A stretch of 45,783 nucleotides of DNA, from assembly GCA_016284895.1 (NCBI GenBank), contig JAEEPT010000003.1:1-45783 (forward strand), written 5' to 3'. The stretch is from Prevotella sp. (lineage in GTDB: Bacteria > Bacteroidota > Bacteroidia > Bacteroidales > Bacteroidaceae). The notes beneath the pieces were generated by a model that worked only from the letters and a program-made list of their open reading frames with translations, did no database searches and was not told where the DNA came from. Positions within the stretch are counted from its first letter, which is position 1. Every line of letters begins with the position of its first letter. Below, in pieces: positions 1 through 9,554 of the stretch. Both the position numbers and the translations under genes were made by a program.

Positions 1-2
1 CT

Positions 3-266
3 AATCAAGGCTTTTATAGGGCGCAGGTGATGTTGGCTTTCTGATATGAGTATGGTCTTGGGACGGAAGTGGACTTGGATAAAGCAAGAGCCATGTTCAA
101 GCAGGCAGGAAAATCAGAGAAAGGGCATGGGAAGCCCGAGGAGCATCTGGCTATGCTGGAAGTGAACGAAGAGAATTACGATGAGGCTCTGCGATGTTTT
201 AAGGAGGCACAAAGGAAGGGTAATCGTACTGTCAAATCGTATATCTGGTATTTGGAAAGGAAGTAA
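3..266 (+). pseudogene. Sel1/TPR-like repeat protein remnant with an in-frame stop
   Basis: Frame reads NQGFYRAQVMLAF*YEYGLGTEVDLDKARAMFKQAGKSEKGHGKPEEHLAMLEVNEENYDEALRCFKEAQRKGNRTVKSYIWYLERK*. YEYGLGTEVDLDKARAMFKQAG is Sel1-repeat-like; TGA at 42-44 interrupts it. Confidence 0.5.
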
Positions 267-292
267 AGTCAAAATGTCCTTTTCTGTCTTAC

Positions 293-460
293 TGTTGCAG
301 TGTTGCAGTTGTTGCAGTTCCAAAATAGGTTCTACCAAAGTCAAAAATTAGCTCTATATTTATATATATATTATATATATAATATATATATAAATATAGA
401 AGTATTTTTAGGGTATGGGGAATACCTCTCGAGAACTGCAACAACTGCAACACTGCAACA
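293..460. repeat. Concentric palindrome: 28-bp perfect outer arms around a 48-bp perfect AT palindrome
   Basis: Arms 293-320 (TGTTGCAGTGTTGCAGTTGTTGCAGTTC) and 433-460 are exact reverse complements; 353-400 equals its own reverse complement; both are centred at 376.5. Confidence 0.9.
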
Positions 461-588
461 ACGAGCCCTCTTTTGGCTGCCTCATACGGATATGCTTTCT
501 CTTCATCTGTTTTGTTGCCCCCTTCTTCAAAAATCACGCAAAACAAAAAAATTCAGTAAAGAATTCGTGAACCGCAATCCCCCCTTCG

Positions 589-596
589 TACCTTTG
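589..596 (+). promoter_or_regulatory. Bacteroidetes -7 element TACCTTTG
   Basis: Match to TAnnTTTG 25 nt upstream of an ATG at 621. Confidence 0.5.
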
Positions 597-620
597 CATT
601 GTCAGAAAAAGGGAGAGCAG

Positions 621-722
621 ATGACCCCCGCGCGCACCTCGCCAGCGTTGATGATAAACGCACCCGGAGTTTCAGTCATACACGCTACGAGTTTAAGTCA
701 AACTTTTCGAAAGCTTATTTAG
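621..722 (+). CDS. Putative 33-aa small protein (MTPARTSPALMINAPGVSVIHATSLSQTFRKLI)
   Basis: ATG follows an AGGGAGAG purine stretch and a TACCTTTG element; it is the 3' part of ORF 300..722, whose upstream part overlaps the palindrome. Confidence 0.35.
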   Translation: MTPARTSPALMINAPGVSVIHATSLSQTFRKLI

Positions 723-919
723 GATTTTGCCGTCTTTGCGGGGGTTGACGAACCGATCGCTCACCATAAGCGACTCTATTCATGGGAGTCGTTTCTATGC
801 AAATGCAATTTTGAAAATTATTGTTAACAGGAAGACGGAAACAACGATGATTGAACAAAAAAACATCAAATATATGGGATAAAAACGGAGAAGATTTTTC
901 GGATGTCACTACTTTTCCG

Positions 920-927
920 TATTTTTG
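920..927 (+). promoter_or_regulatory. -7 element TATTTTTG upstream of the TolC-MacAB operon
   Basis: Match to TAnnTTTG; ATG at 963. Confidence 0.6.
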
Positions 928-962
928 CAGCACTAAATCAGGAACAAAAACTATCAACGTAT

Positions 963-2288
963 ATGAAGAAGACTACGATTTTGCTGGCCGCCATACTGAT
1001 GATGGTCACTGGCGCTAAGGCCCAGAAAGAGTGGACGCTGGAGGACTGCGTGAACTACGCACTGGAGCATAACATCACACTGAAGAAGGCCCGCGTGACA
1101 AGCGAGTCGGCAAAGGAGGACGTGAAGGAATCGCGCGCTGCGCTGCTGCCCTCGGTGTCGGGCTCAACCAACCAGAGCGTGGGCTACCGCCCCTGGCAGG
1201 ACAACAGCACGACAACGGTGACAAACGGCGTGGTGGATACAAACGTGAAGAAATCGTACTATAACGGATCCTACGGCATCAACGCACAGTGGAACGTGTG
1301 GGACGGCAACAGGCTGCGCAACGTGCTGAAACAGAACAAGGTGAAGGCGGAGCAGGCTGAACTGGAAACACAGGTGTCGGCCAACTCGATAGAGGAGAAG
1401 ATAGCTCAGCTGTACATTCAGATTCTGTATCTCTCGGAGGCAGTGAAGGTGAACGAGCAGACGCTGGAGACGAGCAAGAAGAACGAGGAACGCGGACAGC
1501 AGATGATGGAGGTGGGCAAGATGTCGAAGGCCGACGTGGCTCAGCTCACGGCTCAACGCGCCTCCGACGAATACAATATAGTACAGGCGCGCGCAAACAT
1601 CATAAAATATAAAACACAGCTCAAGCAGCTGTTGGAGCTGGACGGCACGACCGAGTTCGACGTGGCCACGACTCCCGTGAGCGACGAGACGGCACTGGTG
1701 AGCTTCCCCGGCACGCAGGAGGTGTATGAACAGGCGCTGCTCTCGCGACCCGAGATAGCCAGCAAGGAACTGGGACTGAAGTCGGGCGAACTGGCCATCA
1801 AGATAGCGAAGGCTGGCTACTCCCCCACCCTGAACATGACGGGCGGCGTGGGCACCAGCACCAACTCGCAGTCGAGAATCAACTGGGGCAATCAGATGAA
1901 GACAAACTTCAACGCCTCAGCCGGAGTGACTCTGAACATCCCCATCTACGACAAGCGACAGGCAAAGACTGCCGTGCGCAAAGCCCGACTGCAGATGGAG
2001 ACGGCAAAGCTGAACCTGCAGGACCAGCAGAAGCAGCTCTACCAGACCATAGAGAACTACTGGCTGGATGCTGAGACCAACCAGCAGAAGCTGCGCTCGG
2101 CCATCGCCACGGAGAAGAGCGAGCAGGAGAGCTATAACCTGCTGCAGGAGCAGTTCAACCTGGGACTGAAGAACATCGTGGAACTGATGACGGGCAAAGA
2201 CAAACTGCTCAAGGCACAACAGAACAAGCTGGAGAGCAAATACCAGACACTGCTGGCGCAGCAGATGCTGCAGTTCTATAAGAGATAA
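963..2288 (+). CDS. TolC-family outer membrane efflux protein
   Basis: ORF 903..2288; start reassigned to 963 (MKKTTILLAAILMMVTGAKAQKEWTLEDCVNYAL, signal peptide) because a promoter lies at 920-927; typical OEP N-terminus and helical body. Confidence 0.9.
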   Translation: MKKTTILLAAILMMVTGAKAQKEWTLEDCVNYALEHNITLKKARVTSESAKEDVKESRAALLPSVSGSTNQSVGYRPWQDNSTTTVTNGVVDTNVKKSYYNGSYGINAQWNVWDGNRLRNVLKQNKVKAEQAELETQVSANSIEEKIAQLYIQILYLSEAVKVNEQTLETSKKNEERGQQMMEVGKMSKADVAQLTAQRASDEYNIVQARANIIKYKTQLKQLLELDGTTEFDVATTPVSDETALVSFPGTQEVYEQALLSRPEIASKELGLKSGELAIKIAKAGYSPTLNMTGGVGTSTNSQSRINWGNQMKTNFNASAGVTLNIPIYDKRQAKTAVRKARLQMETAKLNLQDQQKQLYQTIENYWLDAETNQQKLRSAIATEKSEQESYNLLQEQFNLGLKNIVELMTGKDKLLKAQQNKLESKYQTLLAQQMLQFYKR

Positions 2289-2331
2289 TAAGCCCTATAA
2301 GCCTCATAAGCCTCATAAAAAAAACAATAAT

Positions 2332-3492
2332 ATGACAGGAATCATGAAAGCAGGGATAACAGCCCTGACCGCACTGGCTCTGCTGAGCAGCTGCGAGAAG
2401 AAACAAGAAACGGAATTTTCGACCTCGAAGGTTGTGACAGGCAACATTCAGACCTCAATCACAGCTACTGGCACAATCGAACCGGTGACAAGTGTCACCG
2501 TGGGTACGCAGGTGAGCGGCATCGTGGCCCACCTGTACGTAGATTACAACTCGGTGGTGAAGAAGGGACAGGTGATTGCCGAACTGGACAAGACGAACCT
2601 GACCAGCGAACTGAACACGGCTCGCGCCAATCTGTCGAGCGCACAGAGCACGCTGAACTACCAGCAGGCCAACTTCAACCGCTACCAGACACTCTACGAC
2701 AAGGGACTGGTGAGTGCCGACGACTTCGAGAACGCCCGACTGACCTACCTGAAGGCGAAGGACCAGGTGACCACCGCCACCCAGAGCTTGCAGAAAGCAC
2801 AGACCAATCTGGGCTATGCCACTATCACAAGCCCCATAGACGGCGTGGTGCTGTCGAAAAGCGTGGAGGAGGGACAGACGGTGGCAGCATCGTTCAACAC
2901 ACCGGAGCTGTTCACCATCGCACAGGACCTCACGGACATGCGCGTGATAGCCGACATTGACGAGGCCGACATAGGCGGCGTGAAGGAGGGACAGCGCGTG
3001 GCTTTCACCGTGGATGCCTTCCCCGACGACTCGTTTGAGGGAAAGGTGACGCAGGTGCGCCAACAGCCCACTACGGAGAGTAATGTGGTGACCTACGAGG
3101 TGGTGATCTCGGCTCCGAACAACGACCTGAAACTGAAGCCGGGGCTGACGGCTAATGTGACCATCTATACTTTAGAGAAGAACGACGTGCTGGTGGCACC
3201 CTCGAAGGCGCTGCGCTTCATGCCCAACGAGGCCCTGCTGAGTGAGGGACAGAAGATAGAGGACGTGGAGGCTCCACAGAAGGTGTGGACACTCGACGGC
3301 AACACGTTTAAGGCGCACAAGGTGGAGACAGGCACCACCAACGGCATGCTCACCGAGATTGTGAGCGGCATCAGCGAAGGCACAGAGGTACTCACCGACT
3401 TCAGCATCAGCGGAGGCGAAGAGGAAAATGAACAGCAGGCCAGCAACCCCTTCATGCCGAAGCCAAGAGGTAACAACAACAAGAAGAAGTAA
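2332..3492 (+). CDS. Efflux RND/MacA-like periplasmic adaptor (HlyD family)
   Basis: Lipoprotein-like N-terminus (ALALLSSCEKK); GTQVSGIVAHLYVDYNSVVKKGQVIAELD; NLGYATITSPIDGVVLSKSVEEGQTV. Confidence 0.9.
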   Translation: MTGIMKAGITALTALALLSSCEKKQETEFSTSKVVTGNIQTSITATGTIEPVTSVTVGTQVSGIVAHLYVDYNSVVKKGQVIAELDKTNLTSELNTARANLSSAQSTLNYQQANFNRYQTLYDKGLVSADDFENARLTYLKAKDQVTTATQSLQKAQTNLGYATITSPIDGVVLSKSVEEGQTVAASFNTPELFTIAQDLTDMRVIADIDEADIGGVKEGQRVAFTVDAFPDDSFEGKVTQVRQQPTTESNVVTYEVVISAPNNDLKLKPGLTANVTIYTLEKNDVLVAPSKALRFMPNEALLSEGQKIEDVEAPQKVWTLDGNTFKAHKVETGTTNGMLTEIVSGISEGTEVLTDFSISGGEEENEQQASNPFMPKPRGNNNKKK

Positions 3493-3550
3493 ACCCACCA
3501 CCTGCCCCTCCCAAGGGGAGGGGAGTTTAGACAGACAGAGAGATAGAAAA

Positions 3551-4351
3551 ATGAATAATAGCAATAATAATCAAAGCCCTTCAAAGCAGGAGGGGAATGG
3601 GGTGGGTTCCAAAGTCGTCATTGAACTACAGAACGTGAAGCGCTACTTCCAGGTGGGCTCAGAGACGGTGAAGGCACTGCGCGGCGTTTCGTTCAAGATA
3701 TACGAGGGGGAGTTCGTCACCATACAAGGCACATCGGGATCGGGCAAATCGACCCTGCTCAACCAACTGGGCTGTCTGGACACCCCCACCAGCGGCGAAT
3801 ACTTCCTCGACGGCATCAGCGTGCGCACAATGTCGAAAACACAACGTGCTCACCTCAGGAACCAGAAGATAGGCTTCGTGTTCCAGAACTATAACCTGCT
3901 GGCAAAGACCACTGCCGTGGAGAACGTGGAGCTGCCACTGATGTATAACTCGAAATACAACGCGGCCCAACGGCGCGAGGCAGCTATCAAGGCACTGCAG
4001 GCCGTGGGGCTGGGCGACCGACTGGACCACAAGAGCAATCAGATGTCGGGCGGACAGATGCAGCGCGTGGCCATAGCCCGCGCACTGGTGAACGACCCTG
4101 CCGTGCTGCTGGCAGACGAGGCAACGGGTAACCTGGACACGCGAACGAGCTTTGAGATGCTGGTGCTCTTCCAGGAGCTGCACCGTCAGGGACATACCAT
4201 CATCTTCGTGACCCACAACCCCGAGATTGCCGAATACTCCAGCCGTAACATCAACCTGAGAGACGGAAAGATCAGGGAGGACACCATCAATACAAACATC
4301 AAGTCGGCTGCAGAGGCACTTGCAGCACTGCCCAAACCAGTGGATGACTAA
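3551..4351 (+). CDS. ABC transporter ATP-binding protein (MacB/LolD type)
   Basis: Walker A GTSGSGKSTLL, signature MSGGQMQRVAIARAL, Walker B VLLADEATGNLD; start reassigned from 3428 to 3551 (MNNSNNNQSP). Confidence 0.92.
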   Translation: MNNSNNNQSPSKQEGNGVGSKVVIELQNVKRYFQVGSETVKALRGVSFKIYEGEFVTIQGTSGSGKSTLLNQLGCLDTPTSGEYFLDGISVRTMSKTQRAHLRNQKIGFVFQNYNLLAKTTAVENVELPLMYNSKYNAAQRREAAIKALQAVGLGDRLDHKSNQMSGGQMQRVAIARALVNDPAVLLADEATGNLDTRTSFEMLVLFQELHRQGHTIIFVTHNPEIAEYSSRNINLRDGKIREDTINTNIKSAAEALAALPKPVDD

Positions 4352-4439
4352 CCCACCCCCTACCCCTCCCGAGGGGAATAACCCACCCCCTACCCCTCCC
4401 GAGGGGAGGGGAGATTAGAAAGATTAATGTGTGAAGTAA

Positions 4440-5657
4440 ATGAATATTCTCAATCTTTTCAAAGTGAGCCTTCGGGCTGTAGCTAACAATAAAATGAGGT
4501 CGTTCCTGTCGATGCTCGGCATCATCATCGGCGTGGGTGCAGTGATTGTGATGATGTCCATCGGACAGGGTTCGAAAGAAAGCATTCGCAAGGAGCTCTC
4601 AACGATGGGCACGAACCTGCTCACCATACGTCCGGGAGCCGACATGAGGGGCGGTGTGAGGCAAGATCCCTCAGCGATGCAGACACTGAAGATGGCCGAC
4701 TATGAGCGCATCATGCACGAGAAGAAGTTTGTGACAAAGGTGTCGCCCGAGGTGACGGCCAGCGGACAAGTGATCTACGGCAACAACAACACGACAACCT
4801 CGCTCTACGGCGAGAGCCCCGAGTATCTGGACATCAAGCTCTGGAACATTGAGGAGGGCGAGTGCTTCACCGAAGAGGACATCAAGAAGGCCGCCAAGAA
4901 AGTGGTGGTGGGCAGAACCATCGTCAAGGAACTGTTCGGAGAGAACGTTGACCCCATCGGAAAGACCATCCGCTTCAAATCCATCCCAATGACCATCGTG
5001 GGTGTACTGAAGTCGAAGGGCTACAACTCGTGGGGCATGGACCAGGACAACGTGATGATAGCCCCCTACACCACCGTAATGAAACGTATTGCTGCACAGA
5101 CGTGGTTCTCGAGCATCGTGTGCTCTGCCGTCACAGAGGAACTGAGCGATGCTGCCATAGAAGAACTGACACAGATTCTGCGCGACAACCACAAACTGAA
5201 AGGCGAGGCTGCCGACGACTTCACCATCCGCTCACAGGCAGAGATGATGCAGACAATGTCGAGCACGATGGACACAGTGACCATCATTCTGGTGGTAGCC
5301 GCTGCCTTCTCGCTGCTTGTGGCAGGCATAGGCATCATGAACATCATGCTGGTGAGTGTGACGGAACGCACGAAGGAGATTGGACTGCGTATGGCCGTAG
5401 GCGCTACGGGAGCCGTCATCTCACTGCAGTTTCTCATAGAGTCGGTGCTCATCAGTATCACGGGCGGCATACTGGGCATTCTGTTCGGCTGCGGACTGAG
5501 TGCGCTGGCCCCAATGGTGGGCATGCCGTCGAGCGTACCTGCCTGGAGCATCATCGTGTCGTTCCTCGTGTGCGTGATCATCGGCGTGCTCTTCGGCTAT
5601 ATACCAGCACTGAAAGCCGCACGAATGGATCCCATCGAGGCAATCAGACACGAGTAG
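4440..5657 (+). CDS. ABC transporter permease (MacB-like, FtsX domain)
   Basis: MRSFLSMLGIIIGVGAVIVMMSIGQGS; GIGIMNIMLVSVTERTKEIGLRMAVGA; PALKAARMDPIEAIRHE. Confidence 0.93.
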   Translation: MNILNLFKVSLRAVANNKMRSFLSMLGIIIGVGAVIVMMSIGQGSKESIRKELSTMGTNLLTIRPGADMRGGVRQDPSAMQTLKMADYERIMHEKKFVTKVSPEVTASGQVIYGNNNTTTSLYGESPEYLDIKLWNIEEGECFTEEDIKKAAKKVVVGRTIVKELFGENVDPIGKTIRFKSIPMTIVGVLKSKGYNSWGMDQDNVMIAPYTTVMKRIAAQTWFSSIVCSAVTEELSDAAIEELTQILRDNHKLKGEAADDFTIRSQAEMMQTMSSTMDTVTIILVVAAAFSLLVAGIGIMNIMLVSVTERTKEIGLRMAVGATGAVISLQFLIESVLISITGGILGILFGCGLSALAPMVGMPSSVPAWSIIVSFLVCVIIGVLFGYIPALKAARMDPIEAIRHE

Positions 5658-5705
5658 AGGTGAGAGGTGAGAGGTGAGAGGTGAGAGGTGAGAGGTGAGA
5701 GGTGA
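5657..5705. repeat. Heptanucleotide tandem repeat (GAGGTGA)x7
   Basis: Seven perfect units beginning at the last base of the permease stop codon. Confidence 0.97.
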
Positions 5706-5710
5706 GAGAT

Positions 5711-5753
5711 AAAAAAAGAATCACACGAGAAAGTTCGTGTGATTCTTTTTTTT
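5711..5753. terminator. Bidirectional intrinsic terminator
   Basis: AAAAAAGAATCACACGA-GAAAGT-TCGTGTGATTCTTTTTT stem flanked by A and T tracts between convergent genes. Confidence 0.9.
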
Positions 5754-5770
5754 ATAAGATGTGAATCGAA

Positions 5771-6925
5771 TTACTTCGTCAGGTCAGTGAACGTAGCAAC
5801 ACGGTTGAAGTCAATCTCATCGAACAACTCATCGGTAGCACCCATGCCCTTCACTACAAGACGATCGGCAGCTACGCCATAACGCTTAACGAGCACGTCC
5901 TTCACAGACTGAGCACGCTTCTCTGACAGCTTCTGGTTCAGCTCGGGTTTGCCCTCGGGTGAAGCATAACCCTTGATCTCCAGACGAGAATTGGGGTGAT
6001 TCTTCATGTACTTAGCAATCATAGCAACGCTGGCCATCTGAGCAGCATCGACATTGCTCTTACCAAGACCGAAGATAACGGTGGGCTGCAATACATTGTT
6101 GTTGACAACCTGCTTCACAACCTGCTGTACAGGCTTCACATTCTTGGCAGCCTCGAGGTCGGCTTTCAGCTGGTCGATGGTCTTGGCATCGTCGGAAATC
6201 TGACGGTCCTTGTTGGTGTTGGCATCGCGCAGCTCGTTGATGCGGGCATTGAGCTGATCAATCTCGTTCTGGTCGCGCAGCTGAGCAATAGCGAAGTTGT
6301 GAGTACCGTTAGAGTTGCCGAACTTATAGTTCAGACCAACCAGCAGCTGCAGAGCTGAGTTATTCACGTTGAAAGCAGTGCGATCGTAGCTGGTAAGGTT
6401 GTAGAGGATGGCGGGCTCAACAAAAAGCTGCCAAGCGCGAGAAGCACCCAGGTTGAAGTTCACATCGAGACCGGCCTTAGCAGTAAGGTCGTTCTTGTAA
6501 GCGCCCTCGCTCTGTCCGAATACGTGGTTCCAGCCCGGACCAGCCACTGCAACAACCTCGCAAACACGGGGCTTGCCATTGTATCCGCCAAACCAGCTGC
6601 TCAGATTGACAGTAGCCAACAGATTGGTGTTCAAGGCACGTACTACGGTCTTGTGGTCACGGAACTCGTTGAACTGCTTGTCACGGAAATAAACCTGTCC
6701 TTCAACAGCAAATCCAAATACAGGAGTGAAGTAGCGACCAATGCGCAGACCTGCAGTGGGATTGAGGTTCTTGAACACAGCAGACTGAGTAGTCTTAGAA
6801 CTAACACCTGCCTCGATACCGATATACCAGTTATCGGTAGTCTTCGACTCAACAAGAGTGTGTTGAGCTGAAACGAACTGAGCCGACATAGCAGCTACAG
6901 CCAAAGTAAGTAAAAACTTTTTCAT
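5771..6925 (-). CDS. OmpA-family outer membrane protein
   Basis: Signal peptide, beta-barrel-like N-terminal half, coiled linker, OmpA C-terminal motif (SRLEIKGYASPEGKPELNQKLSEKRAQSVKDVLV). Confidence 0.9.
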   Translation of the reverse strand: MKKFLLTLAVAAMSAQFVSAQHTLVESKTTDNWYIGIEAGVSSKTTQSAVFKNLNPTAGLRIGRYFTPVFGFAVEGQVYFRDKQFNEFRDHKTVVRALNTNLLATVNLSSWFGGYNGKPRVCEVVAVAGPGWNHVFGQSEGAYKNDLTAKAGLDVNFNLGASRAWQLFVEPAILYNLTSYDRTAFNVNNSALQLLVGLNYKFGNSNGTHNFAIAQLRDQNEIDQLNARINELRDANTNKDRQISDDAKTIDQLKADLEAAKNVKPVQQVVKQVVNNNVLQPTVIFGLGKSNVDAAQMASVAMIAKYMKNHPNSRLEIKGYASPEGKPELNQKLSEKRAQSVKDVLVKRYGVAADRLVVKGMGATDELFDEIDFNRVATFTDLTK

Positions 6926-7061
6926 AAAAAAATAATTAGAAAAACGATATGTTATCTCTACTTAAAAAAATGGACTGCAAAAGTAACAAATTATCATGAA
7001 TCTTTAAAAAAATACAAGAGTATTCAACACCCATTGTGCAAATTTATAAACATAAATCAAT

Positions 7062-7097
7062 AAAAAAAGGGATGCAGCGCTACTGCAACCCCTTTTT
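7062..7097. terminator. Intrinsic terminator downstream of rny
   Basis: AAAAAAGGGATGCAG-CGCTA-CTGCAACCCCTTTTT hairpin. Confidence 0.7.
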
Positions 7098-7110
7098 AAG
7101 GTGTGATGAC

Positions 7111-8658
7111 TTACTTAGCATAGGCAACGGAACGAGTCTCACGAATGACGGTGATTTTCACCTGACCAGGATAAGTCATTTCATTCTGAATCTTCGTTGC
7201 AATCTCGCCGCTAAGTGCTTCAGTCTCAGCATCGTCCATCTTGTCGGCACCGACAATGACACGCAGTTCACGACCTGCCTGAATAGCATAGGTCTTGGTG
7301 ACACCAGGATAGCTCATGGCAATGGCCTCGAGATCATTCAGGCGCTTAATATAAGCCTCGACAATCTCACGACGGGCACCAGGACGGGCACCACTGATGG
7401 CATCGCACACCTGAACGATGGGAGCCAAAAGGGTCTGCATCTCCATTTCATCGTGGTGGGCACCAATAGCATTGCAGATGTCGGGCTTCTCCTTATATTT
7501 CTCAGCTATCTTAGCGCCATAGAGTGCGTGTGGCAGTTCGCTCTCCTCATCGGGCACTTTGCCGATGTCGTGCAACAGGCCGGCACGCTTAGCTTTCTTA
7601 GGATTCAGACCCAGCTCAGAGGCCATCACAGCACAGAGATTAGCAGTCTCGCGGGCATGCTGCAAAAGGTTCTGACCATAGCTGGAGCGATACTTCATTT
7701 TACCAATGATGCGAACGAGTTCGGGATGCAAGCCGTGAATGCCCAGGTCAATCGTAGTGCGCTTACCAGTCTCGATAATCTCGTTGTCAAGCTGTTTCTT
7801 CACCTTTGATACGACCTCCTCAATGCGAGCCGGATGGATACGACCGTCGCTCACCAACTGGTGGAGCGCCAGACGGCACACCTCACGACGCACAGGATCG
7901 AAAGCGGAAATGACGATAGCCTCAGGCGTATCATCGACCACGATCTCAACACCGCAGGCGGCTTCAAGAGCACGGATATTACGGCCCTCACGACCAATGA
8001 TGCGGCCTTTCACCTCATCGTTGTCGATATGGAACACGCTAACACTGTTCTCGACAGCCGTCTCAGTAGCAACACGCTGAATGGTCTGAATGACAATCTT
8101 CTTAGCTTGGGCATTGGCATTGAGCTTAGCCTCGTCCATAATCTCGTTGATGTAGCTGGCAGCCTGAGTCTTAGCCTCATCCTTGAGTGACTCAACTAAA
8201 CGATTGCGAGCCTCCTCAGCACTCAGGCCAGACAGTTCTTCCAGTTTCTCACGCTCTTTCTGCTGCATCTTGCCCAATTCTTCCTGCTTCAGGACAAGTG
8301 CCTTCTTCTCGTTGTCAATGCGAGTCTGCTGGTTGTCGAGCTCGTTCTTTCTACGACCCAGCTCTTCCTGGCGCTGATTGAGCGAAATCTCGCGCTGCTT
8401 CAGGCGGTTCTCGCTCTGCTGGATGTGCTGGTTGCGCTGCTGCACTTCCTTCTCCAGCTCGCTCTTTTTGTTCAGAAACTTTTCCTTCACTTCGAGCAGT
8501 TTCTTTTCCTTGATGACTTCGGCTTCCTTCTCAGCGGCAGCCATTCGTTCCTTGTATTTTCCCGTCAGCACATACTGGTATATAAGATACCCTGCCACAC
8601 CTCCCAAGACGAGGGCAGCAATAAGAATGCCGATAAACAATAAGACATTAATCTCCAT
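7111..8658 (-). CDS. rny: Ribonuclease Y
   Basis: N-terminal TM and long coiled coil, KH domain ([15 protein letters not shown]), HD domain ([12 protein letters not shown]); 515 aa. Confidence 0.95.
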   Translation of the reverse strand: MEINVLLFIGILIAALVLGGVAGYLIYQYVLTGKYKERMAAAEKEAEVIKEKKLLEVKEKFLNKKSELEKEVQQRNQHIQQSENRLKQREISLNQRQEELGRRKNELDNQQTRIDNEKKALVLKQEELGKMQQKEREKLEELSGLSAEEARNRLVESLKDEAKTQAASYINEIMDEAKLNANAQAKKIVIQTIQRVATETAVENSVSVFHIDNDEVKGRIIGREGRNIRALEAACGVEIVVDDTPEAIVISAFDPVRREVCRLALHQLVSDGRIHPARIEEVVSKVKKQLDNEIIETGKRTTIDLGIHGLHPELVRIIGKMKYRSSYGQNLLQHARETANLCAVMASELGLNPKKAKRAGLLHDIGKVPDEESELPHALYGAKIAEKYKEKPDICNAIGAHHDEMEMQTLLAPIVQVCDAISGARPGARREIVEAYIKRLNDLEAIAMSYPGVTKTYAIQAGRELRVIVGADKMDDAETEALSGEIATKIQNEMTYPGQVKITVIRETRSVAYAK

Positions 8659-8756
8659 AAAAATAATATATATAATAGTTAAATAATATTCTCTTTCTTA
8701 CTCATACAAAAAAACTTTTCACCTCACAAACGAATGGAGGCCAACGCTTTGGTAGC

Positions 8757-9062
8757 TTACTTCAAAGCATCCTCAATTTCAGAAGTCAGCTGAGAGAGAA
8801 TATTATCATAGGGAGCAGTATCGTTTTTAGCCCTTTCACGTTCATAGCGAGATGCAATCTCGATAAGCGTCATCAGTGCAATGCTATGGTCGCTCTTACG
8901 CCCCTTATAGACCTGGGCATAGGCACCATAGCGCTCTGAAATGAGCTTGGCTGCACTACGGAAATACTCCTCGTCATCACGATTGTGAAGCACAACCATG
9001 ATATCCTCGTCATAGACATGCAGCCTAATATTTAATTTCTCCTTACTCTTCAACTCTGCCAT
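8757..9062 (-). CDS. zapA: Cell division protein ZapA-like
   Basis: LNIRLHVYDEDIMVVLHNRDDEEYFRSAAKLISERYGAYAQ...SHSIALMTLIEIASRYER matches the ZapA pattern and sits upstream of rny. Confidence 0.75.
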   Translation of the reverse strand: MAELKSKEKLNIRLHVYDEDIMVVLHNRDDEEYFRSAAKLISERYGAYAQVYKGRKSDHSIALMTLIEIASRYERERAKNDTAPYDNILSQLTSEIEDALK

Positions 9063-9074
9063 CGCTTATTCTCC

Positions 9075-9371
9075 TTACTTTTCATCACTGAGGATTGCAA
9101 TGCACTTATTTACGTCGCGAATCAGCTTTGCCAACCGGTCCTTGGCACCCTGTAGGTCTCCATCGGTAATTTCCAGCATCTTAGACATCTTCAGCGACTG
9201 ATAGTCACGATCCCGCTGTGCCAGTTGATCTTGAAGCTTCTTGACATTTTCTTCATTCGCTGCCACAACTGCTGCCAATGCTTCATTTTCCTTTTTCAGT
9301 TCTTGAAAACGGAGGAGCATCTGCCGTACGCGGGTCTGGAATGTTGCCAAGGCTTGCTGGCTTTCGGTCAT
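9075..9371 (-). CDS. Small coiled-coil protein, possibly ZapB-like
   Basis: Start MTESQQALATFQTRVRQMLLRFQELKKENEALAAVVAANEENVKKLQDQL; predicted coiled coil; adjacent to zapA; CAAAAGTA (-7 on minus) at 9394-9401. Confidence 0.7.
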   Translation of the reverse strand: MTESQQALATFQTRVRQMLLRFQELKKENEALAAVVAANEENVKKLQDQLAQRDRDYQSLKMSKMLEITDGDLQGAKDRLAKLIRDVNKCIAILSDEK

Positions 9372-9554
9372 GATTATTCTATTTTTTATGACACAAAAGT
9401 AAATATTTTTAGCTAATAACAGCAAACTGAAGAATGAAACCTTCTGAAGCTTAACGGGTTTTAACCCTTTCGCCTAAGTAATTATTAAATCTTAACTATC
9501 AGATTTCATTCAACAATTACCATTTCACGTTATCCCCTTCGCCCTATCTATCAA

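Noticed and set aside
300-620. Upstream part of ORF 300..722 and antisense ORF 289..546
   Set aside because: Translation of the palindromic AT core (YLYIYYIYNIYIN) in both directions; an artefact of the repeat.
760-800. GCGACTC/GAGTCGT hairpin upstream of tolC
   Set aside because: Short stem with no flanking signal; cannot distinguish from chance.
5030-5677. 215-aa alternative-frame ORF overlapping the ABC permease
   Set aside because: Low-complexity His/Arg-rich out-of-frame reading of the permease gene.
8659-8756. Possible 6S RNA between zapA and rny
   Set aside because: Only ~98 nt, AT-rich, and I could not see the long 6S-like hairpin; insufficient evidence.
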